A stretch of DNA of 39,355 bases, taken from assembly GCA_023402355.1 (NCBI GenBank), contig JAEXCG010000185.1, positions 1 through 39,355 of the forward strand, read 5' to 3'. Position numbers and translations under genes: made by a program. Shown here piece after piece: positions 16,277-23,689 of the stretch (its first letter is position 1; every line of letters starts with the position of its first letter). The notes beneath the pieces were generated by a model, which was given only the letters and a program-made list of their open reading frames with translations, had not been told where the DNA came from and ran no database searches. This stretch comes from Bacillota bacterium. GTDB lineage: Bacteria; Bacillota; Clostridia; Christensenellales; Aristaeellaceae.

Positions 16277-16300
16277 GGCGGCAGGCTTCGGCCTGCCGCC
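16277..16300. repeat. TTCG-loop hairpin, left copy
   Basis: GGCGGCAGGC-TTCG-GCCTGCCGCC, a perfect 10-bp stem with the very stable TTCG loop. The same hairpin recurs at 16484-16505. Confidence 0.85.
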
Positions 16301-16307
16301 TCAGCGT

Positions 16308-16339
16308 GTCGACAAAGTGGTGCACGCCACTTTGTCGAA
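16308..16339. promoter_or_regulatory. palindrome with inverted 0A-box matches
   Basis: A perfect 12-bp inverted repeat (16309-16320 with 16327-16338) around a 6-bp centre. Its right arm contains TTTGTCGAA (16331-16339), a full match to the Spo0A box TTTGTCRAA; the left arm gives TTTGTCGAC on the minus strand (16308-16316), 8 of 9. It may be a binding site for Spo0A or the orphan Spo0A-C protein, or simply an RNA hairpin. Confidence 0.45.
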
Positions 16340-16390
16340 ATTACGGGTGTTTTTTTCGCTCCGCAAAACTGCGTTTTGCTACGGAAAAAG

Positions 16391-16465
16391 CCCCGCCCGC
16401 CCGGCAAAGCCGGGCGATACGATTACAGTCTTGCAGACGGCTTTTGGTTTGTCTGTCTTCGATGG
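16391..16465 (-). repeat. 75-bp dispersed repeat, copy 2 (inverted)
   Basis: Reverse complement of 11630-11704 with 2 differences. Includes the hairpin CGCCCGGC-AAA-GCCGGGCG (16398-16416). The flanking ~18 bp towards the TTCG hairpin also resemble the corresponding bases of copy 1 (12 of 18), so the element probably reaches from hairpin to hairpin. Confidence 0.9.
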
Positions 16466-16483
16466 ATTTATCGACAATCTGTA

Positions 16484-16505
16484 GCGGCAGGCTTCGGCCT
16501 GCCGC
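16484..16505. repeat. TTCG-loop hairpin, right copy
   Basis: GCGGCAGGC-TTCG-GCCTGCCGC, a perfect 9-bp stem and the same sequence as the core of 16277-16300. Confidence 0.85.
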
Positions 16506-16551
16506 CTTTCGGCGCGCGCAAGGCTCGGCGGCCTCTTCGCGGATTTGCGTG

Positions 16552-16580
16552 TTGATTCCTGGGGAGACATGTGGTATTAT
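16552..16580 (+). promoter_or_regulatory. promoter of nrdJ
   Basis: TTGATT (16552-16557), 17-bp spacer, TATTAT (16575-16580). A shifted TATACT (16578-16583) is also present. The first NrdR-box candidate overlaps the -10 region. Confidence 0.6.
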
Positions 16581-16625
16581 ACTAAATGCTGCGTTACACG
16601 CCTTGCGCAAGACTATATGTTGTTG
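16579..16625 (+). promoter_or_regulatory. candidate tandem NrdR boxes
   Basis: Compared with the NrdR consensus ACACWATATATWGTGT: box 2 at 16610-16625 has the core CTATATGTTG (9 of 10 core bases; 12 of 16 overall), and box 1 at 16579-16594 has CTAAATGCTG (7 of 10 core; 11 of 16 overall). The cores start at 16582 and 16613, exactly 31 bp apart, the usual three-turn spacing of NrdR box pairs, and they lie at the promoter of a ribonucleotide reductase. Confidence 0.6.
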
Positions 16626-16670
16626 CCGGGGCGGCGCGATATTGGGGCAGGGGCGAAAGGAGAACAAAAG

Positions 16671-19013
16671 GTGAACGTAAGAAAAAGAAATGGCAAAGTG
16701 GTCGCATTTGACCGTGAGTTTATAGTGCGCGCCGTCACGCTGGCGGCCGCCGCGGCGGGGGAGCACGACGACGAGGCCGCGCAGCGCGTGGCGCAGGACG
16801 TGGAGACGCGCCTCGCGGCGGACGCCGGGCAGGCTGTGGACATCGAGACGATTCAGGACATGGTGGAGCAGGTGCTCTTCGAGCAGCAGCGCTTCCGCAC
16901 GGCCAAGGCCTACATCCGTTACCGCATGGAAAAGGAAAAGGTCCGCGGCAAGGAGGAATGGCGGGACGGTCTGCTGAGCAAGGAATATCTGAGCCGCTAC
17001 AAGCACGCACCCAACCCCATGGATCAACTGGGCTCGTTCGTCTATTCGCGCACCTATTCCCGCTACCTGCCCGCGCTCAACCGCCGCGAGTTCTGGTGGG
17101 AAACCGTGCGCCGCGCGGTGGAATACAACTGCTCGCTCGCGCCGACGAGCCGTGAAGAGGCCGAACGCCTGTACGACAACGTCTACCACCTGCGCCAGTT
17201 CCTCTCCGGCCGGACGCTCTGGGTGGGCAACACGCCCGTCTCGCAGGCGTACCCGCTGGCGAACTACAACTGCGCCTTTGAGGTGCTGGACGATTACCAC
17301 GCCTTTCACGACCTGTTCTACCTGCTGATGGTCGGCAGCGGCGTGGGCGTGCGCGTCCTGAAGGACGACGCGGCAAAGCTGCCCAAGATTCGCACGAACG
17401 TGCAGATCATCCACAAGGCCTACGACCCCCGGCCGACGGATGAACGGCTGGAGTTCACCAACCTGACCTTCTCCACCGACACGGCGACGCTTTCCATCGG
17501 CGACTCCAAGGAGGGGTGGGCGCAGGCGCTCGAACACTACTTCGGCCTGCTGACGAACCGCGAGTACAACAAGCTGCGCAAGATCATCGTGGAGTACGAC
17601 AGCATCCGCCCCCGCGGCGAGCGGCTCAAGGTGTTCGGCGGCACGGCCTCCGGCTACGAGTCGATGATGGCGATGCTGGATAAGATTCACAAGGTCATCA
17701 CGGCGGCGGGCGCGCGCGACGGCGCGGCGCTCACCCAGCTTAAGCCGATCGACCTGCTGGACATCGCGAACATCATCGGGGAGAACGTCGTCTCCGGCGG
17801 GGTGCGCCGCACGTCTGAAATCGGCCTGATCGACCAGGACGACGAGGCCTGCGTCAAGGCCAAGAGCAACCTGTACCGGCAGGTGAACGGCCGGTGGGAG
17901 ATCGACAAGAGCATCGCCCATCGCCAGATGAGCAACAACTCCATCTTTTACCGCAAAAAGCCCACGCGCGAGCAGCTTCATTGGCACCTGCAGCAGATGC
18001 GCTACAGCGGCGAGCCGGGCTGGATCAACGAGGAGGCGGGTTTAAAGCGCCGCCCGAACTTCTGCGGCTGCAACCCCTGCGGCGAAATCCTGCTGGACAG
18101 CCACGGCCTTTGCAACCTGACGACGGTGAACGTCATGGCGTTCGTGAAGGACGGCGTGCTGGACGAGGAAGCGCTGCTGGAGGCGCAGCGCCTTTCCGCC
18201 CGGGCAGGCTACCGCATGACCTGCCGCGAGCTGGAAATGCACGAATGGAACGCCGTGCAGCAGCGCGATCGGCTGCTGGGCTGCTCGATGACGGGCTGGC
18301 AGGACATGGTGAACGCCACGGGCCTCAGCCGGGAGGAGCAGGCGCGGCTGCTCGACCGTATGCGCGAGGCCGTTCACGACGCGGCGAACCGCATCGCGGA
18401 TTCGCTCGGCCAGAAGCGCCCGCTGCTCATGACGACGGTGAAGCCGGAGGGCACGCTTTCGCTGCTGCCGACGGTTTCCAGCGGCGTGCACTACTCGCAC
18501 GCGCCCTATTACATCCGCCGCGTGCGCATTTCCGCCTCCGACCCGCTGTGCAAGGTCTGCGAGGAGCTGGGTTATCCGGTCTTCCCGGAGGTCGGGCAGG
18601 ACGCGGAAACCTGCAAGACCAAGGTGGTTGAATTCCCCGTCAAGGCGCCGGAGGGGCGCGTCAAGGCGGACGCCTCGGCCATCGAACAGCTTGAAAATTA
18701 CAAGATGTTCATGACGCATTACGTGGACCACAACTGCTCCATCACCGTGCACGTGCGCGACAACGAATGGGAGCAGGTGGAGGAATGGGTCTTTAACAAC
18801 TGGGACGACGTGGTTGCGCTCTCCTTCCTCAGCTACGACGACAGCTTCTACGAGCTGCTGCCGTACGAGGCGATCACGAAGGAGGAGTACGAGCGCCGCA
18901 AGGCGGAAATGCGCCCCTTCAACCCCTCGCTCATCTCCAAGTACGAGCACGAGGAAACGGAGCTGGACATCGGCCAGAGCGACTGCGCGAACGGCGTGTG
19001 CCCGATCCGATAA
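16671..19013 (+). CDS. nrdJ: adenosylcobalamin-dependent ribonucleoside-triphosphate reductase (class II)
   Basis: 780 residues. It converts ribonucleotides to deoxyribonucleotides using coenzyme B12 to generate a cysteine radical, and works with or without oxygen. It is the monomeric type known from Lactobacillus leichmannii (739 residues). An ATP-cone-like N-terminus (VRKRNGKVVAFDREFI) comes first. Catalytic residues match: Cys201 (NYNCAFEV), the N468-P-Cys470-G-Glu472 motif with the radical cysteine, Cys481 (LCNLTTVN), and the C-terminal shuttle pair Cys772/Cys777 in CANGVCPIR. Spacing between these positions equals that of the Lactobacillus enzyme. Start is GTG 16671 with AAAGGAG upstream; the longer frame from 16545 runs through the promoter. 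Candidate NrdR boxes suggest repression by NrdR-(d)ATP. Confidence 0.93.
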   Translation: MNVRKRNGKVVAFDREFIVRAVTLAAAAAGEHDDEAAQRVAQDVETRLAADAGQAVDIETIQDMVEQVLFEQQRFRTAKAYIRYRMEKEKVRGKEEWRDGLLSKEYLSRYKHAPNPMDQLGSFVYSRTYSRYLPALNRREFWWETVRRAVEYNCSLAPTSREEAERLYDNVYHLRQFLSGRTLWVGNTPVSQAYPLANYNCAFEVLDDYHAFHDLFYLLMVGSGVGVRVLKDDAAKLPKIRTNVQIIHKAYDPRPTDERLEFTNLTFSTDTATLSIGDSKEGWAQALEHYFGLLTNREYNKLRKIIVEYDSIRPRGERLKVFGGTASGYESMMAMLDKIHKVITAAGARDGAALTQLKPIDLLDIANIIGENVVSGGVRRTSEIGLIDQDDEACVKAKSNLYRQVNGRWEIDKSIAHRQMSNNSIFYRKKPTREQLHWHLQQMRYSGEPGWINEEAGLKRRPNFCGCNPCGEILLDSHGLCNLTTVNVMAFVKDGVLDEEALLEAQRLSARAGYRMTCRELEMHEWNAVQQRDRLLGCSMTGWQDMVNATGLSREEQARLLDRMREAVHDAANRIADSLGQKRPLLMTTVKPEGTLSLLPTVSSGVHYSHAPYYIRRVRISASDPLCKVCEELGYPVFPEVGQDAETCKTKVVEFPVKAPEGRVKADASAIEQLENYKMFMTHYVDHNCSITVHVRDNEWEQVEEWVFNNWDDVVALSFLSYDDSFYELLPYEAITKEEYERRKAEMRPFNPSLISKYEHEETELDIGQSDCANGVCPIR

Positions 19014-19015
19014 GA

Positions 19016-19060
19016 GACAAAACCGCTCCCCGGCGAACGAAGCCGGGGAGCGGTTTTGTC
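19016..19060. terminator. bidirectional terminator between nrdJ and the XRE gene
   Basis: A perfect 19-bp stem, 19016-19034 with 19042-19060, 7-nt loop. The edges GACAAAA/TTTTGTC give T-tracts on both strands. It serves the convergent nrdJ (plus) and XRE/DUF3796 (minus) units. Confidence 0.88.
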
Positions 19061-19084
19061 ATGCGGGCGAACGGCGCCCGCGCT

Positions 19085-19309
19085 TTACTTGCTGGATTCG
19101 GGCGCGTGCGAATCCTCCACGACTGTAAAGACGTCCTCGATGGGCGCGCCGAAGACCTTCGCGATGTTCCAGGCCAGCACGAGCGAGGGATTGTAGCGCC
19201 CCTTTTCGAGGTTGCCGATCGTTTCCCGGCGGACGCCTACGCGCGCGGCCAATTCTTCCTGTTTCATGTTATAGCGCGCACGAAACTCGCGGATTCTGTT
19301 CTCAATCAT
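19085..19309 (-). CDS. small XRE family regulator (YgzD/YozG-like)
   Basis: 74 residues, almost only a helix-turn-helix domain: MIENRIREFRARYNMKQEEL, then ARVGVRRETIGNLEKGRYNPSL (recognition helix), then AKVFGAPIEDVF. This compact type commonly accompanies a small membrane protein gene, as here. The start ATG at 19309 overlaps the stop of the upstream DUF3796 gene by 8 bp (translational coupling); an in-frame start 30 bp further upstream has no good ribosome-binding site. An inverted repeat over the operon promoter is a likely target for autoregulation. Confidence 0.87.
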   Translation of the reverse strand: MIENRIREFRARYNMKQEELAARVGVRRETIGNLEKGRYNPSLVLAWNIAKVFGAPIEDVFTVVEDSHAPESSK

Positions 19310-19655
19310 CCCGCGCGCCCCAGCTTTCCCGAAACCCAAAGTAGGCGGAGGAGAGGGAGTAGACGACGACCGACACGGCCCAGCCGATCGACAGTCCGAC
19401 GGCGAGCGCCTTGCCGGGCGCGGCGGAAAGCAGGGAGAGCAGCGTGGCCAGGGCCATGGCGAGCATGCCGAGAAAAAAGGCGCGCGCCGCAGAACGGTTC
19501 ATGTACTCCACGAGCATCTCATCGGCGGGCACGAAGAAGTACATAAAGTCGCAGGCAAAGGCGAAAAAGGCGAGGAATGCTTTTTCGGGCGTGAACACGC
19601 CGATAAAGCCCAGCAGCGACAAGAAGCCGAGATACCCGTAGATGCTGCGTTTCAT
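19302..19655 (-). CDS. DUF3796-like small membrane protein
   Basis: 117 residues with about four hydrophobic segments (MKRSIYGYLGFLSLLGFIGV..., FLAFFAFACDFMYFFVPADEM..., AFFLGMLAMALATLLSLL, LAVGLSIGWAVSVVVYSL). The opening YLGFLSLLGFIGVFT and FFAF-rich stretch fit DUF3796, a family of unknown function usually encoded beside a small XRE regulator. AAGGAGG stands 8 bases before ATG 19655. It forms a two-gene operon with the XRE gene. Confidence 0.72.
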   Translation of the reverse strand: MKRSIYGYLGFLSLLGFIGVFTPEKAFLAFFAFACDFMYFFVPADEMLVEYMNRSAARAFFLGMLAMALATLLSLLSAAPGKALAVGLSIGWAVSVVVYSLSSAYFGFRESWGARDD

Positions 19656-19670
19656 AAAAATGCCTCCTTG

Positions 19671-19711
19671 ATGTGGTGAATTTTCAACTTTATGATAGAA
19701 ATATACCACAT
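19671..19711. promoter_or_regulatory. inverted repeat over the DUF3796/XRE promoter
   Basis: ATGTGGT (19671-19677) and ACCACAT (19705-19711) form a perfect 7-bp inverted repeat 27 bp apart that spans the -10 box and the transcript start. It is a candidate operator for the XRE protein of the same operon. Confidence 0.4.
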
Positions 19712-19728
19712 TCAGAGAGGATTGTCAA
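19700..19728 (-). promoter_or_regulatory. promoter of the DUF3796-XRE operon
   Basis: Minus strand: TTGACA (19723-19728), 17-bp spacer, TATATT (19700-19705). Confidence 0.8.
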
Positions 19729-19747
19729 CTGCCGAGAGTTCGCCGGT

Positions 19748-20182
19748 TCAGTTTCCCACGCTGCCGGGCGCGCCCCCATCGAAGAAGAAGCCCTCCGCGA
19801 TGCGAACGAACGTGTCGCCGCCATCGCCCCTGACGGCGTGCGCGCGGCTGCGCCAAATGACGGTCTTGCCGCCGACAGCGACCGACAGCGCGCGGCCGTC
19901 CTGTAGATGATAGACGATGGAGAGGATTGGAGCCTCCGCTTGCGGCGCGCCGGGCGTGTAGTTTAAAAAGCCCAGCATGTTCACGGCCATTTCGACATCC
20001 CCGGGCGCCGTGAGCACGCGCGTCTGCCGCGAAAGGCGCGCATCCGTGATCTCGACAGAGACGACGTCCGCCGCGTCGGGCACGCCCCACAGGGGGATGC
20101 CGCGCGCCAGAAAGAAAAGGATCGACGTAAGGAGAACGCTCAGCGCCACGGGCAGGGCGGTTTGCTTCAGGAATTTTTTCAT
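19748..20182 (-). CDS. membrane-anchored protein of unknown function
   Basis: 144 residues with one N-terminal hydrophobic segment (VALSVLLTSILFFLARGIPL) after MKKFLKQ, acting as signal anchor or uncleaved signal. The outer part has the pattern VVSVEITDA...NMLGFLNYTPG...PILSIVYHLQDG...FVRIAEGFFF. This recalls DUF5301-type domains, but I cannot confirm it. Start ATG 20182 has GGGAGGC upstream. It is transcribed alone from its own promoter, divergent from the NlpC/P60-like gene; the two could share regulation. Confidence 0.7.
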   Translation of the reverse strand: MKKFLKQTALPVALSVLLTSILFFLARGIPLWGVPDAADVVSVEITDARLSRQTRVLTAPGDVEMAVNMLGFLNYTPGAPQAEAPILSIVYHLQDGRALSVAVGGKTVIWRSRAHAVRGDGGDTFVRIAEGFFFDGGAPGSVGN

Positions 20183-20220
20183 GCGGGCAGCCTCCCAACG
20201 ATTCAATGCGTCTGCGCGCA

Positions 20221-20249
20221 AGTATACCGCAGGCGGCGGTGGAAAGCAA
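20221..20249 (-). promoter_or_regulatory. promoter of the membrane-anchored unknown
   Basis: Minus strand: TTGCTT (20244-20249), 17-bp spacer, TATACT (20221-20226). Confidence 0.7.
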
Positions 20250-20281
20250 GAACCCCCTTGCGCGGCGTTTCGGCCGAAGGA

Positions 20282-20310
20282 TTTACATTTTCCCGCGTTT
20301 CGAGTACAAT
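20282..20310 (+). promoter_or_regulatory. promoter of the secreted NlpC/P60-like gene
   Basis: TTTACA (20282-20287), 17-bp spacer, TACAAT (20305-20310). The divergent promoter on the other strand is 33 bp away. Confidence 0.65.
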
Positions 20311-20340
20311 AGGGAAAACAAAAGCATGAGGTGCGATTCT

Positions 20341-21042
20341 ATGAAGCGTATTTTTAGCCTGATTCTTGTGCTCGCGCTCGCGTTGCCCGCGCTTGCGCTG
20401 GCCGATTCCTCCGCGCGGGAGGAGATGATCGACGACATCCTCGCCCTGGCGGAGAAGAAGTTCGACGAGGCGGGCGGGCGCGCCCAGCGCGCGCAGTACT
20501 CCGGCGACATCTACATCTGCAAGAACTTCACGGTCTACCTCTTCCGGGAGGTCGCCTCCGCCTATCGCATGGAGGAGTTCCCGGACGTCGAGCTGGTGAT
20601 CCCCAACAACAACCCCAAGGAGGAATGCAAGCCCTACGTCTACGGCGTGGAGTGGGAGGACGTGTCGCCGGAGGAGGGCAACCCCTTTTACGAGGCGGCG
20701 TCGTTCCGCTACGACAGCTCGCTCTCCAAGGCGGAAAACCGCGAGAACGCGCGGGCATTTCTGCAGCAGGTGCAGCGCGGCGATTACTTTCAGATGGCGG
20801 CCAACTACTATTACGGCGTGGGCGCGCACAGCATGATCTTCACCGCCGACTACGACCCGGAGACGGATCAGGTGCACTGGACGGATTCCAACATGAAGGG
20901 CAAGAAGGTCAAGGGTGAGCGCTACGCGTACGTGCAGTTCGACGCGGTGAAGGACATCGACTGGTTTGTGGACGCCTTCTGCCGCAAGAATTACGGCGCG
21001 ACGATCTATCGCCTGCGCGACGACATCGTGAAGGCCGAGTAA
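20341..21042 (+). CDS. secreted NlpC/P60-like (papain-fold) protein
   Basis: 233 residues. Signal peptide MKRIFSLILVLALALPALALA, then a domain whose order of residues fits papain-like amidases/peptidases: Cys60 in YICKNFTVYLF, a G-D-Y-F turn (QRGDYFQM), His163 in GAHSMIFTADYD and Asp182 in VHWTDSNM. Such secreted enzymes often cut peptidoglycan peptides. The match is by pattern only, with low family similarity, so activity is an inference. ATG 20341 has GAGGTG seven bases upstream and opens the signal peptide; the frame extends to 20206 but through the promoter. Confidence 0.6.
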   Translation: MKRIFSLILVLALALPALALADSSAREEMIDDILALAEKKFDEAGGRAQRAQYSGDIYICKNFTVYLFREVASAYRMEEFPDVELVIPNNNPKEECKPYVYGVEWEDVSPEEGNPFYEAASFRYDSSLSKAENRENARAFLQQVQRGDYFQMAANYYYGVGAHSMIFTADYDPETDQVHWTDSNMKGKKVKGERYAYVQFDAVKDIDWFVDAFCRKNYGATIYRLRDDIVKAE

Positions 21043-21060
21043 ATTCTCATGGAACGGAAA

Positions 21061-21109
21061 CAGGACGCCCCGCGCAAGCTCGAGTGGCAAGCTTGCGCGG
21101 GGCGTCCTG
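21061..21109. terminator. 20-bp stem between convergent genes
   Basis: 21061-21080 pairs perfectly with 21090-21109 across a 9-nt loop. It lies between the stop of the NlpC/P60-like gene (plus) and that of the DUF2974 gene (minus). T-tracts are poor on both sides, but position and stability suggest a bidirectional terminator. Confidence 0.65.
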
Positions 21110-21123
21110 CTATGGGCCTGTAT

Positions 21124-22236
21124 CTACTTCTTCGGCGGCTCTGAGGGCTTTTCCGGCACCAGCAGGCGCAGGTTGGCGGCGCCTGCCGAGGCGAGCGCGG
21201 CGAGCACCTGAAGGAGCACGCGGCGCGTCTCCGGCGGAACGTGGCGCATCGCGCCCAGAATGCCCGCGGCGGTTTCTCCCCAATGCCGCGTGAGGTCGCT
21301 GAACGTCTCCGCATTTGTGGAGCGGAGGATTTGATAGAGCGTGTCGATGAAGACGCGGCGCTCCTCGTAGGTGCAGGCGTTCAGCCAGGCGTGAATGGTG
21401 CGGTTGGTGAAGCGGCTGGAACGGTTGACGTCCGCGCGGGTGAGAAAACTTGGCCCGCGCACCTGCCATAAAAAGGGGTTGTGCTGGAAGATGCCCATGC
21501 CGGAGCTCTGCACGACGGTGTAGCGGTCGTGATAGCCCATCAGCATGCCGATGACCGAGGATTCCGGGATGTAGGACTCGATGCGCCCGGAAAGCGCGTG
21601 GTAGCCCACGGCGGAAAGCGTGGCGTCGTCCAGCCCCGGTCCGTCGTCGCTGTAGACCTTGAGGATGCGCACGCGCACCTGCGGCGCGCAGTGCGCGCCC
21701 GAATAGAGCGCGAGGTTGCCGCCCTTGGAGTGGCCGCCGACGCGCAGGAAGCCGGGCAGCCGCTCCGCCGCGCGGTTCAGATAGGAGACGGCGTCGATCT
21801 GCGAGGGCACGGGGCTTTCAAAGGACATGTTAAAGTCCTCCTTCCAGCCCACGAGCGTCGCGTCCGTTCCGCGAAAGGCGATGAAGGCCGTGCCGTCGCA
21901 CAGCTCGAAGGCGGCGGCGGCGAACTGCTTTTCGGCGGCTTCATCGAGGTTTTGCTCAAAGAAGCGGATGGTGACGTCCCGAAAGCGCGCGCTGCCCAGG
22001 AGCGCCTGCGCGAGCTCGTAGCGCTGCGCTTCCAGCGAATCGCCGCCTTTTTGCGGCGCGTCGCCCGATAGCGCCTCGATCGCCTCGAAGAGCGGGACGC
22101 TCTGCGCGGCCTTCGGCACCTTTTCGAGCTTTAGATGGACGAGCTGCGTGAAGATGATGTTGTCGATGGCGCAAAAGGGCGCTTGCAGAAACGTGAGGTC
22201 GCCGCGCCAGGCGACGTAATCGAGCATATTGCTCAT
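21124..22236 (-). CDS. DUF2974 (Mbeg1-like) alpha/beta hydrolase
   Basis: 370 residues. A lipase-class-3-like fold with the nucleophile elbow GGHSKGG (Ser170), an upstream FRGTD oxyanion-type motif at 121-125, and candidate acid and base residues Asp197/Asp198 (YSDDGPG) and His236 (MGYHDRY). It starts with the family-typical MSNMLDYVAWRGDLTF. No signal peptide, so it is cytoplasmic; the substrate, probably a lipid or other ester, is unknown. It follows the second MATE gene by 27 bp in the same operon. AAAGGAAG precedes ATG 22236. Confidence 0.85.
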   Translation of the reverse strand: MSNMLDYVAWRGDLTFLQAPFCAIDNIIFTQLVHLKLEKVPKAAQSVPLFEAIEALSGDAPQKGGDSLEAQRYELAQALLGSARFRDVTIRFFEQNLDEAAEKQFAAAAFELCDGTAFIAFRGTDATLVGWKEDFNMSFESPVPSQIDAVSYLNRAAERLPGFLRVGGHSKGGNLALYSGAHCAPQVRVRILKVYSDDGPGLDDATLSAVGYHALSGRIESYIPESSVIGMLMGYHDRYTVVQSSGMGIFQHNPFLWQVRGPSFLTRADVNRSSRFTNRTIHAWLNACTYEERRVFIDTLYQILRSTNAETFSDLTRHWGETAAGILGAMRHVPPETRRVLLQVLAALASAGAANLRLLVPEKPSEPPKK

Positions 22237-22263
22237 ACGCTGGCTTCCTTTCCGATGCGGAAA

Positions 22264-23628
22264 TTAATCGTCTTCCTGCATGCGCTTCATTTCGTTCAGC
22301 GTGCCGATGCCCAGCGGCAGGGCCAGCAGGAGGGTAAACAGGTCCGCGACCGGCTGGCTCAGCAGCAGGCCCGTCAGACCGAACACGCGCGGCAGGATGA
22401 GGATGACGGGCAGGAAGAAGAGGCCCTGGCGCGCAGCGGCGAGCACGCTGGCGCGAAGCGACTTGCCGATGGTTTGTAGCATCATGTTGACCATCGTGAT
22501 GTAGGCGACGAAGGGGAAGAGGATGCATTGCAGCCGCAGGGCGGACTGGCCGATCTGCACCACCGCGGGGTCGCCCTTGCGGAAGATTTCGATGACCTGC
22601 GGCGCGAAGACGATGCCGAGGGCGGACATGACCAGCAGGATGACGAACGAGATGCGCAGGCAGAAGAAGAAGGCCTCGCGCACGCGTCCGTAGAGCTTTG
22701 CGCCGTAATTAAAGCCGCACACCGGCTGAAAGCCCTGACCGAACCCGAGGACGGCGGACATGGCAAACTGCATCACGCGCGAGACGATGGACATGGCGGC
22801 GATGGCCGCGTCGCCGTAGGGGCCGGCGGCCAGGTTGAGCGCGATGGTGGCGACGCTGCCCAGCCCCTGACGGCAGAGGGAGGGGAAGCCGCCGCGGAGG
22901 ATTTCGCGATAGCGGATTTTCGAGGGCTTGAACGCCTTCAAACGGATGGGAATGTTGCAGCCCCGGTACGTGCCCACGAGCAGCAGGCAGAAGCTGACGA
23001 ACTGGCTGATGATCGTCGCCAGCGCCGCGCCCGCGACGCCCATGTGCAACCCGAAAATGAGCAGGGGATCGAGCGCGACGTTGATGACCGCGCCGGCGGC
23101 GATGCCGACCATGGCGTAGGCGGCGCTGCCCTGAAAGCGGAGCTGGTTGTTGAGCACCAGGGATGCGATCATGTAGGGCGAGCCGATCAGAATGTAGCGC
23201 GCGTAGTCCCGCGCGTAGGGCAGGATCGTGGGCGTCGCGCCCAGCGCCCGCACGAGCGGGTCCAAAAACAGAAGCCCCAGCACCATGACGGCAAAGCCCG
23301 TGATGAGCGCGGAGAAGAAGCCGGTTGAGGCCATGGCCTCCGCGCCCTCGGTGTCCTGCGCGCCGAGGCGGCGGGAAATGAAGTTGCCGGAGCCGTGGCC
23401 GAACGTGAAGCCCAACGCCTGAATGATGGCCATGAGGGAAAAGACGACGCCGACCGCGCCCGTCGCGCTGGTGCCGATGCGCCCGACGAAAAACGTGTCG
23501 GCCATGTTGTACAGCGAGGTCACCAGCATGCTGACGATGGTGGGCGCGGCAAGCCGGAGGACGAGCGGCGGAATGCGCTCGGTCGTCATGACGGAGAATT
23601 TCTCCTGCGGAGACTGCGGTGCTTTCAA
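22264..23628 (-). CDS. MATE family exporter (MepA-like)
   Basis: 454 residues with about 12 membrane segments. The N-terminal pattern KFSVMTTERIPPLVLRLAAP and TIVSMLVTSLYNMADTFFVG is typical of MepA-like MATE proteins of Firmicutes, which export drugs or toxic metabolites. The start is a TTG at 23628 preceded by GGAAGG; an internal ATG at 23589 is the alternative, but the longer form keeps the conserved lead. First gene of an operon with the DUF2974 hydrolase. It differs from the first MATE of the window (1996-3351), so the two are not recent duplicates. Confidence 0.87.
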   Translation of the reverse strand: MKAPQSPQEKFSVMTTERIPPLVLRLAAPTIVSMLVTSLYNMADTFFVGRIGTSATGAVGVVFSLMAIIQALGFTFGHGSGNFISRRLGAQDTEGAEAMASTGFFSALITGFAVMVLGLLFLDPLVRALGATPTILPYARDYARYILIGSPYMIASLVLNNQLRFQGSAAYAMVGIAAGAVINVALDPLLIFGLHMGVAGAALATIISQFVSFCLLLVGTYRGCNIPIRLKAFKPSKIRYREILRGGFPSLCRQGLGSVATIALNLAAGPYGDAAIAAMSIVSRVMQFAMSAVLGFGQGFQPVCGFNYGAKLYGRVREAFFFCLRISFVILLVMSALGIVFAPQVIEIFRKGDPAVVQIGQSALRLQCILFPFVAYITMVNMMLQTIGKSLRASVLAAARQGLFFLPVILILPRVFGLTGLLLSQPVADLFTLLLALPLGIGTLNEMKRMQEDD

Positions 23629-23660
23629 GGGACCTTCCTTCTTCCTTTGCGTTTGACAAC

Positions 23661-23689
23661 ATTATATAGGAAAAATCAAAAAAGCGCAA
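23661..23689 (-). promoter_or_regulatory. promoter of the second MATE operon
   Basis: Minus strand: TTGCGC (23684-23689), 17-bp spacer, perfect TATAAT (23661-23666). The -35 box lies inside the hairpin at 23684-23713. Confidence 0.75.

Larger units (their letters stand above)
16245..16551. other. gene-free block of stacked palindromes
   Basis: Between the orphan Spo0A-C gene and the nrdJ promoter. It contains, in order: a TTCG hairpin (16277-16300), a 12-bp inverted repeat with 0A-box matches (16309-16338), GCAAAAC/GTTTTGC (16363-16379), copy 2 of the 75-bp repeat (16391-16465) and a second TTCG hairpin (16484-16505). No protein is called; frames through it arise from the palindromes. Confidence 0.7.

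Noticed and set aside
16277..16505. CRISPR array
   Set aside because: Repeats are palindromic and not evenly spaced with unique spacers, and no cas genes are present.
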